A stretch of 64,000 nucleotides of DNA from Nansenia antarctica. Taxonomy: Eukaryota; Chordata; Actinopteri; Argentiniformes; Microstomatidae. The DNA is taken from the NCBI GenBank assembly GCA_963989245.1, contig OZ022340.1, forward strand, positions 47,205,948 to 47,269,947. Direction: 5' to 3'. The first letter of the stretch is position 1; every line of letters starts with the position of its first letter. The translations under genes were made by a program, and so were the position numbers. The notes beneath the pieces are model-generated. The model made no database searches and was not told the origin of the DNA. It was given only the letters and a program-made list of their open reading frames with translations. This document shows, piece by piece, positions 53,130 to 63,196 of the stretch.

Positions 53130-54557
53130 AATGACAATGACATGTTCATAAGGAACTTTCGGGTGTCCCGGGAGTCCTTCACCTACATCTGTCGTCGCCT
53201 AGGCCGTGTCCTGCAAAGGAAGACCACCAACTACCGGTTATCTGTACCTGTGTCTAAAGGGGTTGCCGTCGCCCTGTGGAGACTGGCCACCGACAATGAT
53301 TACAGGAGTGTCAGTCACCTTTTTGGCATTGGCATTTCTACTGTTTGTCTTTGTGTGCAGGATTTCTGCAATGCAGTTAATAAGGTGCTGCTTCCTGACC
53401 ACATTAAGACCCCTGATTCCCGTAAATTGATGGAGATGGCTCCCCATCAAACACCGCATCGATTACAAAATCCTTCTCCATACTTTCAAGGCCATCCATA
53501 ACCTCTTCCCTCCATACCTGTCCGACCTCCTCCACATCAAAATTCCCACCCGGTCCCTCAGGTCTGCCTCCTCCATCAACCTGACCGTCCCCCCAGCCCG
53601 TCTGTCCACCATGGGGTTTAGAGCCTTCAGCCGCTCCGCCCCTCGCCTCTGGAACTCCCTACCCTCCGACATCAGGAACTTTGTTTCAATTTCCTCATTC
53701 AAAACCCACCTGTTTACGCAGGCGTATCCCTATTGTGCTGCTAGCTATGTTTTATACTGTATATTTCTATGTATTTTGTATTTAGAATTTTGTAACTGTT
53801 TTTTTAAATTTGTTGTTGTACGGCGACCTTGAGTGCCATGAAAGGCGCCTTATAAAATAAATGTATTATTATTATTACATTTTTCGGCAACAGGTGGAGG
53901 GCACCTCGATGCGTTGGAGCGATAGATGGCAGCCACATCCCCATAATAGCACCTGAAGCGTTCCCACGTGACTATTATAACAGAAAGGGATGGCATTCAA
54001 TCATACTTCAGGGTGTTGTTGATGGCAAGGGTCTGTTCTGGGATGTTTGTGTTGGTTTTCCTGGGAGTGTCCATGATTCACGGGTTCTGAGGCAGTCTCA
54101 TTTGTGGGAAATTGTGACTGATGGACAATTTTTTAATCAGCACACCGCAAACATCTCAGGACGTGACATAGGACACTACCTAATTAGAGACCCTGCGTAC
54201 CCTCTGCAACCATGGCTGATGAAGCCTTTTTCTGATACAGGCCGACTGACCCAGGAGCAACACATTTATAATGGCAGGCTAAACAGTGCTAGGGCAGTTG
54301 TGGAGACATCCTTTGGAAGGCTGAAAGGTAGATGGAGGTGTCTCCTAAAGAGGAATGACTGTCAATTGGACCTCACCAAAAAAATTGTGATGGCCTGTTG
54401 TGTACTGCACAACATTTGTGAGGAGCATGGGGACCGCTACATGCCAGACCCTCCAGTGATGGAGAATGTGCAGCCACCTGTTCGTATGTTCCAGGAACGT
54501 CAACAGGAAGGAGCTGGTGTGAGAGCTGCACTGCTTGAATATTTCAACTCAGACTGA
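53130..54557 (+). pseudogene. Harbinger (HARBI1-like) transposase, split by a LINE
   Basis: MFIRNFRVSRESFTYICRRL, VALWRLATDNDYRSVSHLFG and VCLCVQDFCNAVNKVLLP form the N-terminal region. After the LINE: WRAPRCVGAIDGSHIPIIAP (first catalytic Asp), FWDVCVGFPGSVHDSRVLR (second), YLIRDPAYPLQPWLMKPF, and ARAVVETSFGRLKGRWRCL with the catalytic Glu, ending NICEEHGDRY and LLEYFNSD then TGA. These are the PIF/Harbinger DDE motifs. A possible 3' splice site (AATTAG) precedes GTGTTGACAATG at 53,124. Apart from the LINE at 53,436-53,877, the frame looks intact, so the LINE is the inactivating event. The partner Myb-like ORF of the family is not seen. Confidence 0.8.
53436..53877 (+). mobile_element. 5'-truncated LINE in the Harbinger gene
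   Basis: Encodes LPIKHRIDYKILLHTFKAIH, YLSDLLHIKIPTRSLRS and FSRSAPRLWNSLPSDIRN, the C terminus of a CR1-type polymerase, then a stop and the tail 'ggcgccttataaaataaatg' with (TTA)n. Confidence 0.8.
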
Positions 54558-54589
54558 CGGACAGATGCAGTATTTTATTTGTGATATGA

Positions 54590-54712
54590 TTTGTTAAAGA
54601 ACGTGCAGCCACCTGTTCGTGTGTTCAGCCACCTGTTCGTGTGTTCCAGGAACATCAACAGGATGGAGCTGCACTGCTTGAATATTTAAACTCTGACTGA
54701 TGGACAGATTAC
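54590..54712 (+). repeat. Duplicate of the transposase 3' end
   Basis: 'gtgcagccacctgttcgt', 'ggaacatcaacagga' and 'gcactgcttgaatatt' repeat the end of the Harbinger ORF (54,464-54,560), with a further internal copy of 'cagccacctgttcgtgtg'. A local tandem duplication. Confidence 0.75.
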
Positions 54713-54734
54713 AGTTTCAAGTTTATTTGTGACA

Positions 54735-54895
54735 TTATTTGTTAAGACATGTAAAGCATTTTTTTGAATTGCCCCTGTTGTATGAAATGTGCTATACAAA
54801 TAATATCCTTTTTCAGTATTTCTTGCAATATGCAAAGCACTTTGAATTGCCCCTGTTGTATGAAATGTACTATACAAATAAACTTTCCTTGCCAT
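54735..54895. repeat. Two copies of a retroposon end
   Basis: 'gaattgcccctgttgtatga' followed by 'aatgtgctatacaaata' appears at about 54,762 and 54,843, inverted relative to 11,136-11,215. Confidence 0.7.
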
Positions 54896-55040
54896 TAATG
54901 CAGGTAAGACAAGGCAGCGGTGCCGTTAGTGAGTCAACTGTCTACAGTGGGCTTGTTCCAAGAGTCTGATCATCTGGGGGAAGAAGCTGTTTGTTAGTCT
55001 TGTTCTGTACATTTGTTCTTTTCTATATTCCCCCCCCCCC
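54896..55040. other. No gene; C-run
   Basis: Short spacer with a run of C (55,030-55,047) at the 5' edge of the next LINE. Confidence 0.4.
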
Positions 55041-56990
55041 CCCCCCCAACAAAATCAGACAGCAAATGCCATCGCATCCCAGCTCCTGAAGAACGGCCGC
55101 TTCCCGGATGCTGACAAAGACTTTGCCCGACTGACATCGCGTGAGGTGTCCTGCATCTCGGGAGCGGCCAGTGTCGATTCCAACCTCTCGGGAGAATTCA
55201 CAGCAGAGGAACTCAGTGAGGCCATGAGCAAGCTCAAGCCAGGCAAATCCCCTGGCCGTGACAACATCCACCCGGAGTTCGTCATCCACCAGAGCACAAC
55301 AACATCTGGCTGGCTCTGTGCTTTCTATACATCATGCTACCGGAGATTAAAGCTCCCAAAGACTTGGCGCCGTGCCTCTGTCATAGCTCTGCCAAAGCCA
55401 AATAAACCTGCAGAAGACCCCAAGTCGTACAGACCAATCTCGTTGCTCTGTGTCCCATTTAAGATCTTGGAGAGGATGATCCATAGCCGCATCGAGCCAG
55501 TGGTGGACTCACAGCTCCCACGGGAACAAGCTGGTTTCCGTCGTGGAAGATCAACAGCAGACCAGGTAACACTACTCTGTCAGGACATCGAGGACAGCTT
55601 CCAGGACAATGAGAAAGCTGGGGTAGTGTACCTGGATCTGACTGCTGCATACGACACCGTGTGGCACCGGGGACTTCACCTGAAGCTGCTGAGGACAATA
55701 CCGGACCGCCACATGGTGAAGTTCATCATGGAGACACTTTCCAACCGCAGCTTCATCTTACAGACCAGCAGTGGCCAGTGCAGTAGGCTCAGAAGACTGA
55801 GGAACGGGGTACCGCAGGGGTCTGTTCTCTCGCCGATGCTGTTCAACGTTTACATCCACGACCTACCTGATACAGCATCTAGAAAGTATGGCTACGCAGA
55901 CGATCTTGCCATCATGCTGAGCCGACCAACGTGGAAGGCGAAGGAAGAGGGTCTTAACGTAGACATAGGCACACTGATAGCATACCTTCGAAGGTGGCGT
56001 CTACAACTCAGTGTCGGAAAGACAGTCGCAGCGGCATACCACCTTAGCACCAGAGAAGCCAGGAGGGAACTTGAGGTGTGCGTTGACAACAAATGTCTGG
56101 AGGTCCAGCAAGCCCCGAAGTACCTTGGAGTGCGCCTGGATCGGACATTATCCTTCAAACAACACCTGGAAGAAGTCAAGGCCAAAGTGACATCCAGGGC
56201 CGCGCTGATCCGCCGCCTTGCTGGTACAACCTGGGGAGCCTCCGCTAAGATGCTAAGAATATCCACCCAAGCCCTGGTCTTCTCTGCAGCGGAATACTGC
56301 GCCCCAGTCTGGAGCAGAAGCCCTCATGCGAGAAAGGTCGACGTGGCTATCAATACCTCCCTCAGAATAATTACTGGATGCTTGAAGCCTACCCTGTGTC
56401 CCTCTTGCCAGTCCTCGCGGGAATAGCACCGGCCGGCCTCCGACGGGAGGCTGCCACCCTCGCCCTGGCCAGGAAGGCACAAAAGCATGACTGGCACATC
56501 CTGCACAACACCACCATAACACCAGCACCTCCAAGCCGACTCAAGACCCGCCACCCTTACAACAAGGCAGCACAAGCCATGCTCAACTCCACCTCTGAGG
56601 ACATCTCCAGAGATGCATGGTTGGCAGCAGCTTGGAAGCAGGAGCGGGAGTCAGCCGGGCCCTCCCGAATCCACCGCTACATCTGGGACCCAGGAGATGG
56701 CGCCATTGGAGGAGACAACCTACCACGCCGGCAATGGACCACACTGAACCGTCTACGAACTGGTGTCGGTCGCTTTAAAACATCAATGAAGGCGTGGGGC
56801 CTGGCGGACAGTGCGGCATGCGAGTGCGGTGACCCAGAGCAGACCGCCGACCACATAATCACCATCTGCCCCTTATATAGACCACCCTCAGAAGCCAGCC
56901 TCTTCGACCTAGAACCAGAGATGCGGGCATGGCTACGCGACACCGAGTTGGACCTCTGACGTTACACGAAAGAAGCAATGGTTTTCAACC
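55041..56990 (+). mobile_element. LINE with RT and C-terminal zinc knuckle
   Basis: RT motifs in order: AMSKLKPGKSPGRDNIHPEF, YRPISLLCVPFKILERM, QAGFRRGRSTADQV, VVYLDLTAAYDTVWH (first Asp), NGVPQGSVLSPMLFNVYIHD, KYGYADDLAIML (YADD), LGVRLDRTLSFKQH. A frameshift near 56,390 leads to a second frame with RRQWTTLNRLRTGVGRFKTS and ACECGDPEQTADHIITICPLY, a CxCx(8)Hx(4)C-type knuckle. The endonuclease lies 5' and is missing. The arrangement is that of Jockey/X-element-like LINEs. Confidence 0.85.
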
Positions 56991-57089
56991 CCAAAAATAA
57001 AGAAACACAAATATAACAGAAAGTGTACGTGTCTATAAAGTACTTCCCATATTTAAACATGTATCAAATATAAAGTAATATGTACAAGA

Positions 57090-57990
57090 AATGAATTAAT
57101 GGTCTTTATTGTCATTAATACAGTACAGGTACCATACGACATTTAGGAGGGGGGGCTCCAAGAAGGCACAACAGCGGCTCTACTTCGAGAGTCCTCAGGA
57201 ACTACCACCTCAGACAGGAGCTGCTTGTGACCTTCTACCGCTGCACAGTGGAGAGCATCCTCACCTACTGCATTTGCGTGTGGTTCTTCAGCTGCACAGC
57301 CGCAGAGGGGAAAGCGCTACAGAGAGTCGTGAGATCGGCCCAGAAGATCATCGGCGCCCCCCTCCCCTCTCTGGAAGAGCTGTACAACACACGCTGCCTC
57401 AGGAAGGCCTCCAAGATCTCCAGGGACCCATCCCACCCTGGGAACGAACACTTTGTTCGGCTGCGCTCAGGCAGGCGGTTCAGGACCATGTTTGCACGGA
57501 CAAACAAACTGAAGCTCAGCTTCTACCCTAGGGCCATTCAGGCCCTGAACACAGCAAAGACCTAGGTTCTAGGCTCTGGACAATCTAGACAATTTGATGG
57601 CAGCTACTAGATTGTAAACATAAGTGCAATATTGTATTACAACTGTGAACATTCTAAACCTGCTAACTGCCACACTTTAATGAATGTGCAACAAATATTA
57701 TGTGCAATATGAAAACCCATGTGTACATAAGGTTCAGATATAGGAAAAAGTTAGGATATTTATATCATAGCATAGTGTACAGCACAGTGTTTTATTGTAT
57801 AGTATAGTAGTATAGTAGATAGTGTACATAGCCTTATTTATGTCAATCAGCTCTTTTCTCTTGTTTTACCCTTGGCTCGCTTGTTTTTAGTCTTTTTTCC
57901 AAGCACCAGGGGAGCCCCCCCTCCTAAATTTCGTTGTATGGTACCTGTACTGTATTAATGACAATAAAGACCATTCATTCATTCATTCAA
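57090..57990 (+). mobile_element. 5'-truncated LINE, same family as 2.2 kb
   Basis: 112 codons: MTFYRCTVESILTYCICVWF, PLPSLEELYNTRCLRKASKI and RFRTMFARTNKLKLSFYPRA, then a 3' UTR ending 'gacaataaagacc' and (ATTC)n. A scrap of the same 3' end ('ttaatggtctttattgtcat', 57,096) lies inverted at its 5' edge. Confidence 0.85.
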
Positions 57991-58370
57991 AACAAGCTGT
58001 GTTGGTTATCTAGCGAGTGTGTCATTGATTCTCAACAACGCTGGAATGTATTTACACTTTCCAGAATATAAGTCTGAACATTTGATCGGCTGATGACTTG
58101 TTCCCGGTTCCACCAGCTGCTGTCACATGGAGTCGGCAAAGCTGAATGATATATATATATATATACTATGCTATATGTCACTATATGGACAACAGTATGT
58201 GGACACAATCCCCTGGAGGCATGGGTCTCTGGCACACCACTACAATGTTAACTTTCACCCAATCAGCAGGGTTACTTTAAAGCACCATAACTGGATCAAG
58301 CTTGCAAAAAAACTGTGTTGGTTGGCAAACCAATTAGAGATTAAAGATGGCATACAGTACACACCGGTGT
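57985..58370. repeat. Dispersed repeat, copy 1 of 3
   Basis: 'aaacaagctgtgttggtt', 'gtgtcattgattctcaacaa' and 'agtctgaacattt' in order recur at 60,885-60,985 and 61,930-62,050. No coding content. A short TA-repeat lies at 58,150-58,164. Confidence 0.6.
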
Positions 58371-58375
58371 TGTGT

Positions 58376-59040
58376 TATTGATTGATTTAACTTTATTGTC
58401 CCCGAGGGGAGATTTGTCTTGGGCATGGTACTTTCATGCTTCAAGTGCAACAGTGACGATACATACAGTAGACAAAGTAAACAACAGGACAGCAACAAAC
58501 ATTGAGTGACATTGGCAGCAGTTTCCACCTGGACATGGCATCATTTGGTATAAATATATATTGCACATAACCCTTCAAGTGGTGTTTTCGAATATTGCAC
58601 ATGGCCCTTCAAGTGGTGTCTAAGATAAAGTGCAGGTGCTGGTGATCATGTCCTAATCATCGTTTCTGCTTGAGAGAATTGATTAGTTTAATGGAGAATG
58701 GGACAAATGATAGTTTTAAGAGCTTATAGTTACATCTTGGCATGCGAAGCCTTCTACCTAGGGGGAGAACTTCGTATTCTGTGGAGAGCGGATGTTGGGG
58801 GTCTGCGATTATCTTGTTAGCCTTGTCCAGGACAGCTTTTTCATATAGTTTATTTAGGATCACATAGTCTCTTTCACCTACAATTTTCATAGTGGTTTTG
58901 TGAATGCTGACTAGTCTGTTTTTTTGTTGTACAGTTAAGTTGCCAAACCACACAATTATTCCATATCTGATTACACTTTCAACAATGGACTGATAGAAAA
59001 TTCTCATGATCTGCTTTCTCACCCAATATATCCCAGTTAT
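58376..59040 (-). mobile_element. 5'-truncated LINE next to a tpo exon
   Basis: On the minus strand RKQIMRIFYQSIVESVIRYG, TMKIVGERDYVILNKLYEKA and PQHPLSTEYEVLPLGRRLRM, then stop at 58,657 and a 3' UTR ending in (AATC)n near 58,376. Its 5' border lies about 35 bp before the acceptor of the tpo exon at 59,076, so it entered, or was fixed, very near the intron end. Confidence 0.8.
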
Positions 59041-59075
59041 GGGATATCTTGTAAATACTAAGACATGTTTTTCAG

Positions 59076-59205
59076 ACAGAACCCTCTCTGGGGAGCAGCC
59101 AACAGCGCCTTGGCCAGATGGCTTCCAGCAGAGTATGAGGATGGAGAAAGGCAGCCCAGGGGCTGGAACCGCGGGCAGCTCTATAACGGGTTCCAACTTC
59201 CTCTG
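59076..59205 (+). CDS. tpo: Thyroid peroxidase exon (start of peroxidase domain)
   Basis: 130-bp exon with acceptor TTTTTCAG and donor GTAATC. After one base that completes a codon it encodes NPLWGAANSALARWLPAEYE, GWNRGQLYNGFQLPL: the beginning of the animal haem-peroxidase domain, before the distal His exon. Wording is closest to thyroid peroxidase, the apical thyrocyte enzyme that iodinates and couples thyroglobulin tyrosines. Phase matches the next exon. The previous exon (ending in a CNNR-type word) is not found between the LINE and 57 kb. Confidence 0.85.
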
Positions 59206-59345
59206 GTAATCTCTAAAGTTCACTTTTCAAAAAATGCCGGTCGAGAGAGCACGCTGGCGTTGCTTGTTCGCCGCTTCTCCGCCCGAAATCTAGATACACT
59301 TGCAATATACAGAGTAGATTGTCCTACAAAGAAACTTAGATTTCT

Positions 59346-60029
59346 TAGTCATCTAAAAATTAATTAGACCCCTAATTTCGCTGTACAGCTCAGCACGTCA
59401 CTGACGTGTAACAAACAAATACTAATACGCCCTTTCGGGACTCGCTCACTGACACAGTGTCTCTCTCCATCTGGCAGCTTGTCTCTGCCTCGTTCACTGC
59501 CAGGGGGAACAAACACACCAAGGTTAAATAGACCAGTTGGATAACGAGGCTGATTACTGACACCTGTCCGCAATCAGCCCTGTCATCCACCCTCCACCAC
59601 AGTCTGGCTCCACCTGCAGGCCAGAACGTGCCATGCTCCCCACATGTGCATCAACTGATTTTGTTAAGACGAGACCATTCATTAATTATACAATGGGTCA
59701 TGATTATGAAGACACATTCACAGCTTAGTCAACAAGACCATTTTTCAAAAAGGCTGGTGATCTAGAGATCCATCATAAGAGTACTTGTCTGGTCCTATGA
59801 TTTCCCTGGAAATGACAGCAAATGAAACTACAGTTTATGACATTTTACTTCAGTGTTATGTCCTCTGTGAAAATGGGGAGAGCAACATATCTCCAATTCT
59901 GAGTCGATGCTCCTTGTTCTCACTGTATTAATAGGTACTGATTTAATGTATTAACTGTATTAAGGTACGGGAAGTCAGCAAGAACATGATGCAGAGCACC
60001 AGGAAAGGAACTGTGGAAGACTGTGCCTA
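59346..60029 (+). repeat. Tandem duplication unit 1, ends in a truncated tpo exon
   Basis: 59,346-59,590 is repeated at 60,030-60,276, and 59,925-60,029 is repeated at about 60,310-60,440. The unit therefore spans intron sequence and the first 65 bp of the next exon (59,965-60,029). In the second copy about 330 bp of the intron is missing and the 'aataggtactgatttaatgt' word is doubled. Confidence 0.8.
59965..60029 (+). pseudogene. Truncated duplicate tpo exon
   Basis: Repeats the start of the 60,377 exon from GTACGGGAAGTCAGC (VREVSKNMMQSTRKGTVEDC) up to GCCTAT, after which TAG follows at once from the duplicated intron. The acceptor (ATTAAG) is copied as well. No donor follows, so it is a decoy that would truncate the protein if used. 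Confidence 0.8.
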
Positions 60030-60376
60030 TTAGTCATCTAAAAATTAATTAGACCCCTAATTTCTCTGTACAGCTCAGCACGTCACTGACGTGTAACAAA
60101 CAAATACTAATACGCCCTTTCGGGACTCGCTCACTGACACACAGTGTCTCTCTCCATCTGGCAGCTTGTCTCTGCCTCGTTCACTGCCAGGGGGAACAAA
60201 CACACCAAGGTTAAATAGACCAGTTGGATAACGAGGCTGATTACTGACACCTGTCCGCAATCAGCCCTGTCATCCAAATAATAATATATCCAATAATAGG
60301 TACTGTATTAATAGGTACTGATTTAATGTATTAACTGTATTAATAGGTACTGATTTAATGTATTAACTGTATTAAG

Positions 60377-60583
60377 GTACGGGAAGTCAGCAAGAACATG
60401 ATGCAGAGCACCAGGAAAGGAACTGTGGAAGACTGTGCCTATTCTCAGATGCTGGTGGACTGGGGCCAGTACATAGACCATGACATATCCTTCACTCCTC
60501 AGAGCACAAGCAAAGCTGCTTTCTTGGGAGGACTGGACTGTTTGAGCATATGTGAAAACATAAACCCCTGCTTCCCTATTGAG
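60377..60583 (+). CDS. tpo: Thyroid peroxidase exon with the distal His
   Basis: 207 bp, 69 codons, acceptor ATTAAG, donor GTAACT, no stop. Encodes VREVSKNMMQSTRKGTVEDC, QMLVDWGQYIDHDISFTPQS, TSKAAFLGGLDC and NPCFPIE. WGQYIDHD carries the Asp that binds haem covalently and the distal catalytic His; the QSTSKAAF word is the TPO form rather than that of myeloperoxidase or eosinophil peroxidase. The acceptor lacks a strong pyrimidine tract (TTAACTGTATTAAG). Confidence 0.9.
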
Positions 60584-60596
60584 GTAACTCCTCACC

Positions 60597-60692
60597 CCTC
60601 ATCATATGATCCCCCTAACCAATCACAGTTGTCTTATGATCCCCCTAACCAATCACAGTTGTCTTATGATCCCCCTAACCAATCACAGTTGT
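60597..60692 (+). repeat. 30-bp tandem repeat, three copies
   Basis: Three copies of 'tcttatgatccccctaacca' plus 'atcacagttg' directly inside the tpo intron. The ATCCCCCTAA and CCAAT words are repeated with it. Confidence 0.9.
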
Positions 60693-60764
60693 CTTTCTCT
60701 TCCTGTTTTGGGGATTTCTTTCTTTAACATTCCATATTCTACCATATGTAACACGTTCATTTCA

Positions 60765-61250
60765 ACATTGTTGAGAATCACAACACAAACTCACTAGTCA
60801 AGCCAAAATACTGCAGTGCAGTGGCTTCAGAGTAATCCTGCTACCTAGTTAACTATAACACTACTTTACATAGTTAGCAGGCTCACAAAACAAGCTGTGT
60901 TATGACTAGTGATGTGTCATTGATTTTCAACAACATGGAAATGAAAGAAAAATCCGAACATTAAATCGGATGCCGACATGCGGACCAAAACACGAACGTG
61001 TAACATATTCATACAGTATAATATATACATATATTTTGTGAAATAATCCGAATCTCTTGCTATTTAAGAAGTACAATGGGAAAAGACATCATCTTATGTC
61101 AACATTTTACATTAGGTCAATAACTGGAATAATTTCCAACGCCAAAGGTATTTTTCTAATTCTAAATGGTACATTTAGTGCTTCTATAATACAGTCAACA
61201 TGAATTAATTCATTCTCATTTGGACAAGTTTTGAAGCTCAAGCTACAGTA
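60765..61250. repeat. Dispersed repeat, copy 2 of 3, in a tpo intron
   Basis: 'ttgttgagaatcacaacaca' and, later, 'aaacaagctgtgtta' and 'gatgtgtcattgattttcaa' recur in the same order at 61,855-62,050. The intervening parts differ. Confidence 0.6.
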
Positions 61251-61253
61251 TCT

Positions 61254-61560
61254 AATTCGGTTGTTAAGTCGTGACGTGTTTCCGGGTCCAACGTTGGCTG
61301 AGGCGCTCTCTTCGAAATGCCGCAGTAATAATAATAATTCATTATATTTGTATAGCGCTTTTCCGAGGCTCAAAGACGCTGACAATATGGGGAAAACGGG
61401 AAAGTGCTGTGTCCCTTGTTGTATGAATAGATCCGAGTCTAAAAAACGATTGAACTGAAATTCTACCGCTTTAGTACACTGGTACTCTGGTGCGGGGAAA
61501 TTTATTTTTTGACCCGGAAATTGCTAAATTTCTGTTGATGTCAGACTTAACAACCGAATT
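61254..61560. mobile_element. 307-bp element with 17-bp TIRs and a THAP scrap
   Basis: Perfect 17-bp inverted ends, AATTCGGTTGTTAAGTC and its complement. Inside, 61,387-61,458 reads ATG to TGA: MGKTGKCCVPCCMNRSESKK and RLN, the first zinc ligands of a THAP domain. A retroposon tail ('tttgtatagcgcttttccga') is embedded at 61,348. THAP plus TIRs suggests a remnant of a P-element-type (THAP9-like) transposon. No clear target duplication. Confidence 0.5.
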
Positions 61561-61726
61561 GCATTTCATTATTCTGATGCAGGGAGTGTTTTAATTTGGT
61601 CTGTATGACACCTGGTCACTACTGGCTTAGAGGACATTCATATCCCACAGATAATTGTGACACGTTCTAGTCCTCTTGGTCCTCATATCGACAACCAAAC
61701 AAATGTTCAGACTTTTCTTTTTAAAC

Positions 61727-61836
61727 CAGGGCTCTCAAGTCTCACGCATTGGGCGTGAGACACACGCATTTCAACCCGTTCACACGCTCACACGCCCGTG
61801 TGTCTCACGCCCAATGCGTGAGACTTGAGAGCCCTG
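61727..61836. repeat. Perfect 40-bp fold-back with CAGGG ends
   Basis: Arms CAGGGCTCTCAAGTCTCACG and onward for 40 bp, exactly complementary, around a loop of about 30 bp. CAGGG...CCCTG ends match hAT termini, so this is a very small hAT-type MITE or a two-ended solo-TIR. No exact 8-bp target duplication found. Confidence 0.75.
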
Positions 61837-61854
61837 ATAAACACACAAACTACG

Positions 61855-62284
61855 TTTCAACGTTGTTGAGAATCACAACACAAACTCACTACTCAAGCCA
61901 AACATACATACAACAATACATTACATTGTTAGCAGGCTCACAGAACAAGCTGTGTTAGTTGACTAGCGATGTGTCATTGATTTTCAACAATGCGGAAATG
62001 TGTTCACATTTTTTATAACAAAAGTCTGAACATTACATCGGATCCCGATGCCGTGTGCATTGTCTCATTCACATCACAACATGCTGATAGAACATCAACA
62101 TGCTAAAAACACATAACTACACATAACTAGATGATCACACAGTCCTTGCTTTTGAACACGTCCTAAAATGTAAGTTTGTTTTACAAGCCATGTATCACTC
62201 AACCAGTATATCAAGTGGGCTCTTCAACACTTCAACGTTTGTAATATGCAAAAACAATGGAAAACACATTTTTTTAAAAAAGAA
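61855..62284. repeat. Dispersed repeat, copy 3 of 3, plus 11.7-kb match
   Basis: 61,855-62,050 matches copies 1 and 2. 62,085-62,280 is the complement of 11,720-11,990. Both lie in the tpo intron. Confidence 0.6.
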
Positions 62285-62314
62285 AAAAGGAAGAAGCTTT
62301 TTGTTCATTGTGTG

Positions 62315-62592
62315 GGCGGCTGTGTTTCAGGAGGTAGAGTCGCCGTCTAATGATCACAAGGTTGGCAGATCAGCGGTTCTAGCCCCGGCTCGCCACATGT
62401 CGAAGTGTCCTTGGGCAAGACACTGAACCCCAAATTTGCTCCCAGTGAGCGGGCCGGCGCCTTGCATGGTAGCCTGCCGCCATTGGTGTGTGAATGTGTG
62501 TGTGAATGGGTGAATGAGAGGCCGTTGTAAAGCGCTTTGGAGCAGCTTTGGAGCAGCAAAAAAGGCGCTATATAAGTGCAGTCCATTTACCA
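62315..62592 (+). mobile_element. tRNA-derived SINE
   Basis: Head with GGTAGAGTCGCCGTC (A box region) and AGCGGTTCTAGCCCCGG (B box), body 'cgaagtgtccttgggcaaga', 'gccattggtgtgtgaatg', and tail 'cgctatataagtgcagtcca'. A common fish SINE type, about 280 bp, close to full length. It ends 88 bp before the tpo exon. Confidence 0.85.
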
Positions 62593-62679
62593 TTTAATTT
62601 GCGCGAGAGTTGCCGACATGCGGCCCCTTTCAACAGACCGTGTCACATACAGTCTGTAATTATCTTCTCTCTGCTGCAG

Positions 62680-63196
62680 ACTCTCCCTCAGGACGTGTTG
62701 TCCAGGAACAAAAGCTGTCTGACGTTTTTCCGCTCCTCGCCTGCCTGCTTCTCTGGCCACGTCCCGCCCGCTGTGGCCGACACCAGACACACGCTACAGC
62801 GGCAACAAATGAACTCAATCACCTTTCCTGGACGCCTCCACTGTGTACGGCCACACCCTGTTTTTACAGAGTGCCCTCCGGAACCTGTCAAGCCCCCGGG
62901 GTCAACTGGCCGTCAATCCTGGACTCACAGACCCACACGGCAGAGCGTACCTGCCTTCCGTCTCCACCAGCCCGTCTGCATGTTTTCAGAACCCAGCCGA
63001 CCCCAGAGGGCCGAGGGTGGAGTGCTTCCTGGCTGGAGACAGCAGGGTGAACGAGATCCTGCCCCTGGCAGCACTGCACACGCTGTGGGTGAGGGAACAC
63101 AACCGGATAGCAGAGGCTCTGGAGGACCTCAACGCCCACTGGAGCTCAGAGACCATCTATCAAGAGACCCGCAAGATCATTGGAGCGCTGCACCAG
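62680..63196 (+). CDS. tpo: Thyroid peroxidase exon with a 2-nt frameshift
   Basis: 517 bp, acceptor CTCTGCTGCAG, donor GC (CAG then GCAAGT). Encodes TLPQDVLSRNKSCLTFFRSS, PAVADTRHTLQRQQMNSIT, then the frame shifts near 62,824, then DASTVYGHTLFLQSALRNLS, GRAYLPSV, VECFLAGDSRVNEILPLAAL, HTLWVREHNRIAEALEDLNA and ETIYQETRKIIGALHQ. VREHNR supplies the catalytic Arg region and HTLWVREHNR the family signature. Two bases are missing where SF is expected before LDAST, so the exon as written breaks the protein. Either a sequencing or assembly error, a null allele, or an ongoing loss. Confidence 0.85.

Noticed and set aside
59006..59209. Alternative plus-strand frame over the first tpo exon
   Set aside because: The frame giving NPLWGAANSALARW matches peroxidases and joins the next exon in phase; the other does not.
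60377..63196. Myeloperoxidase or eosinophil peroxidase identity
   Set aside because: The words QSTSKAAF and NPCFPIE and the exon layout fit thyroid peroxidase better than the leukocyte peroxidases.
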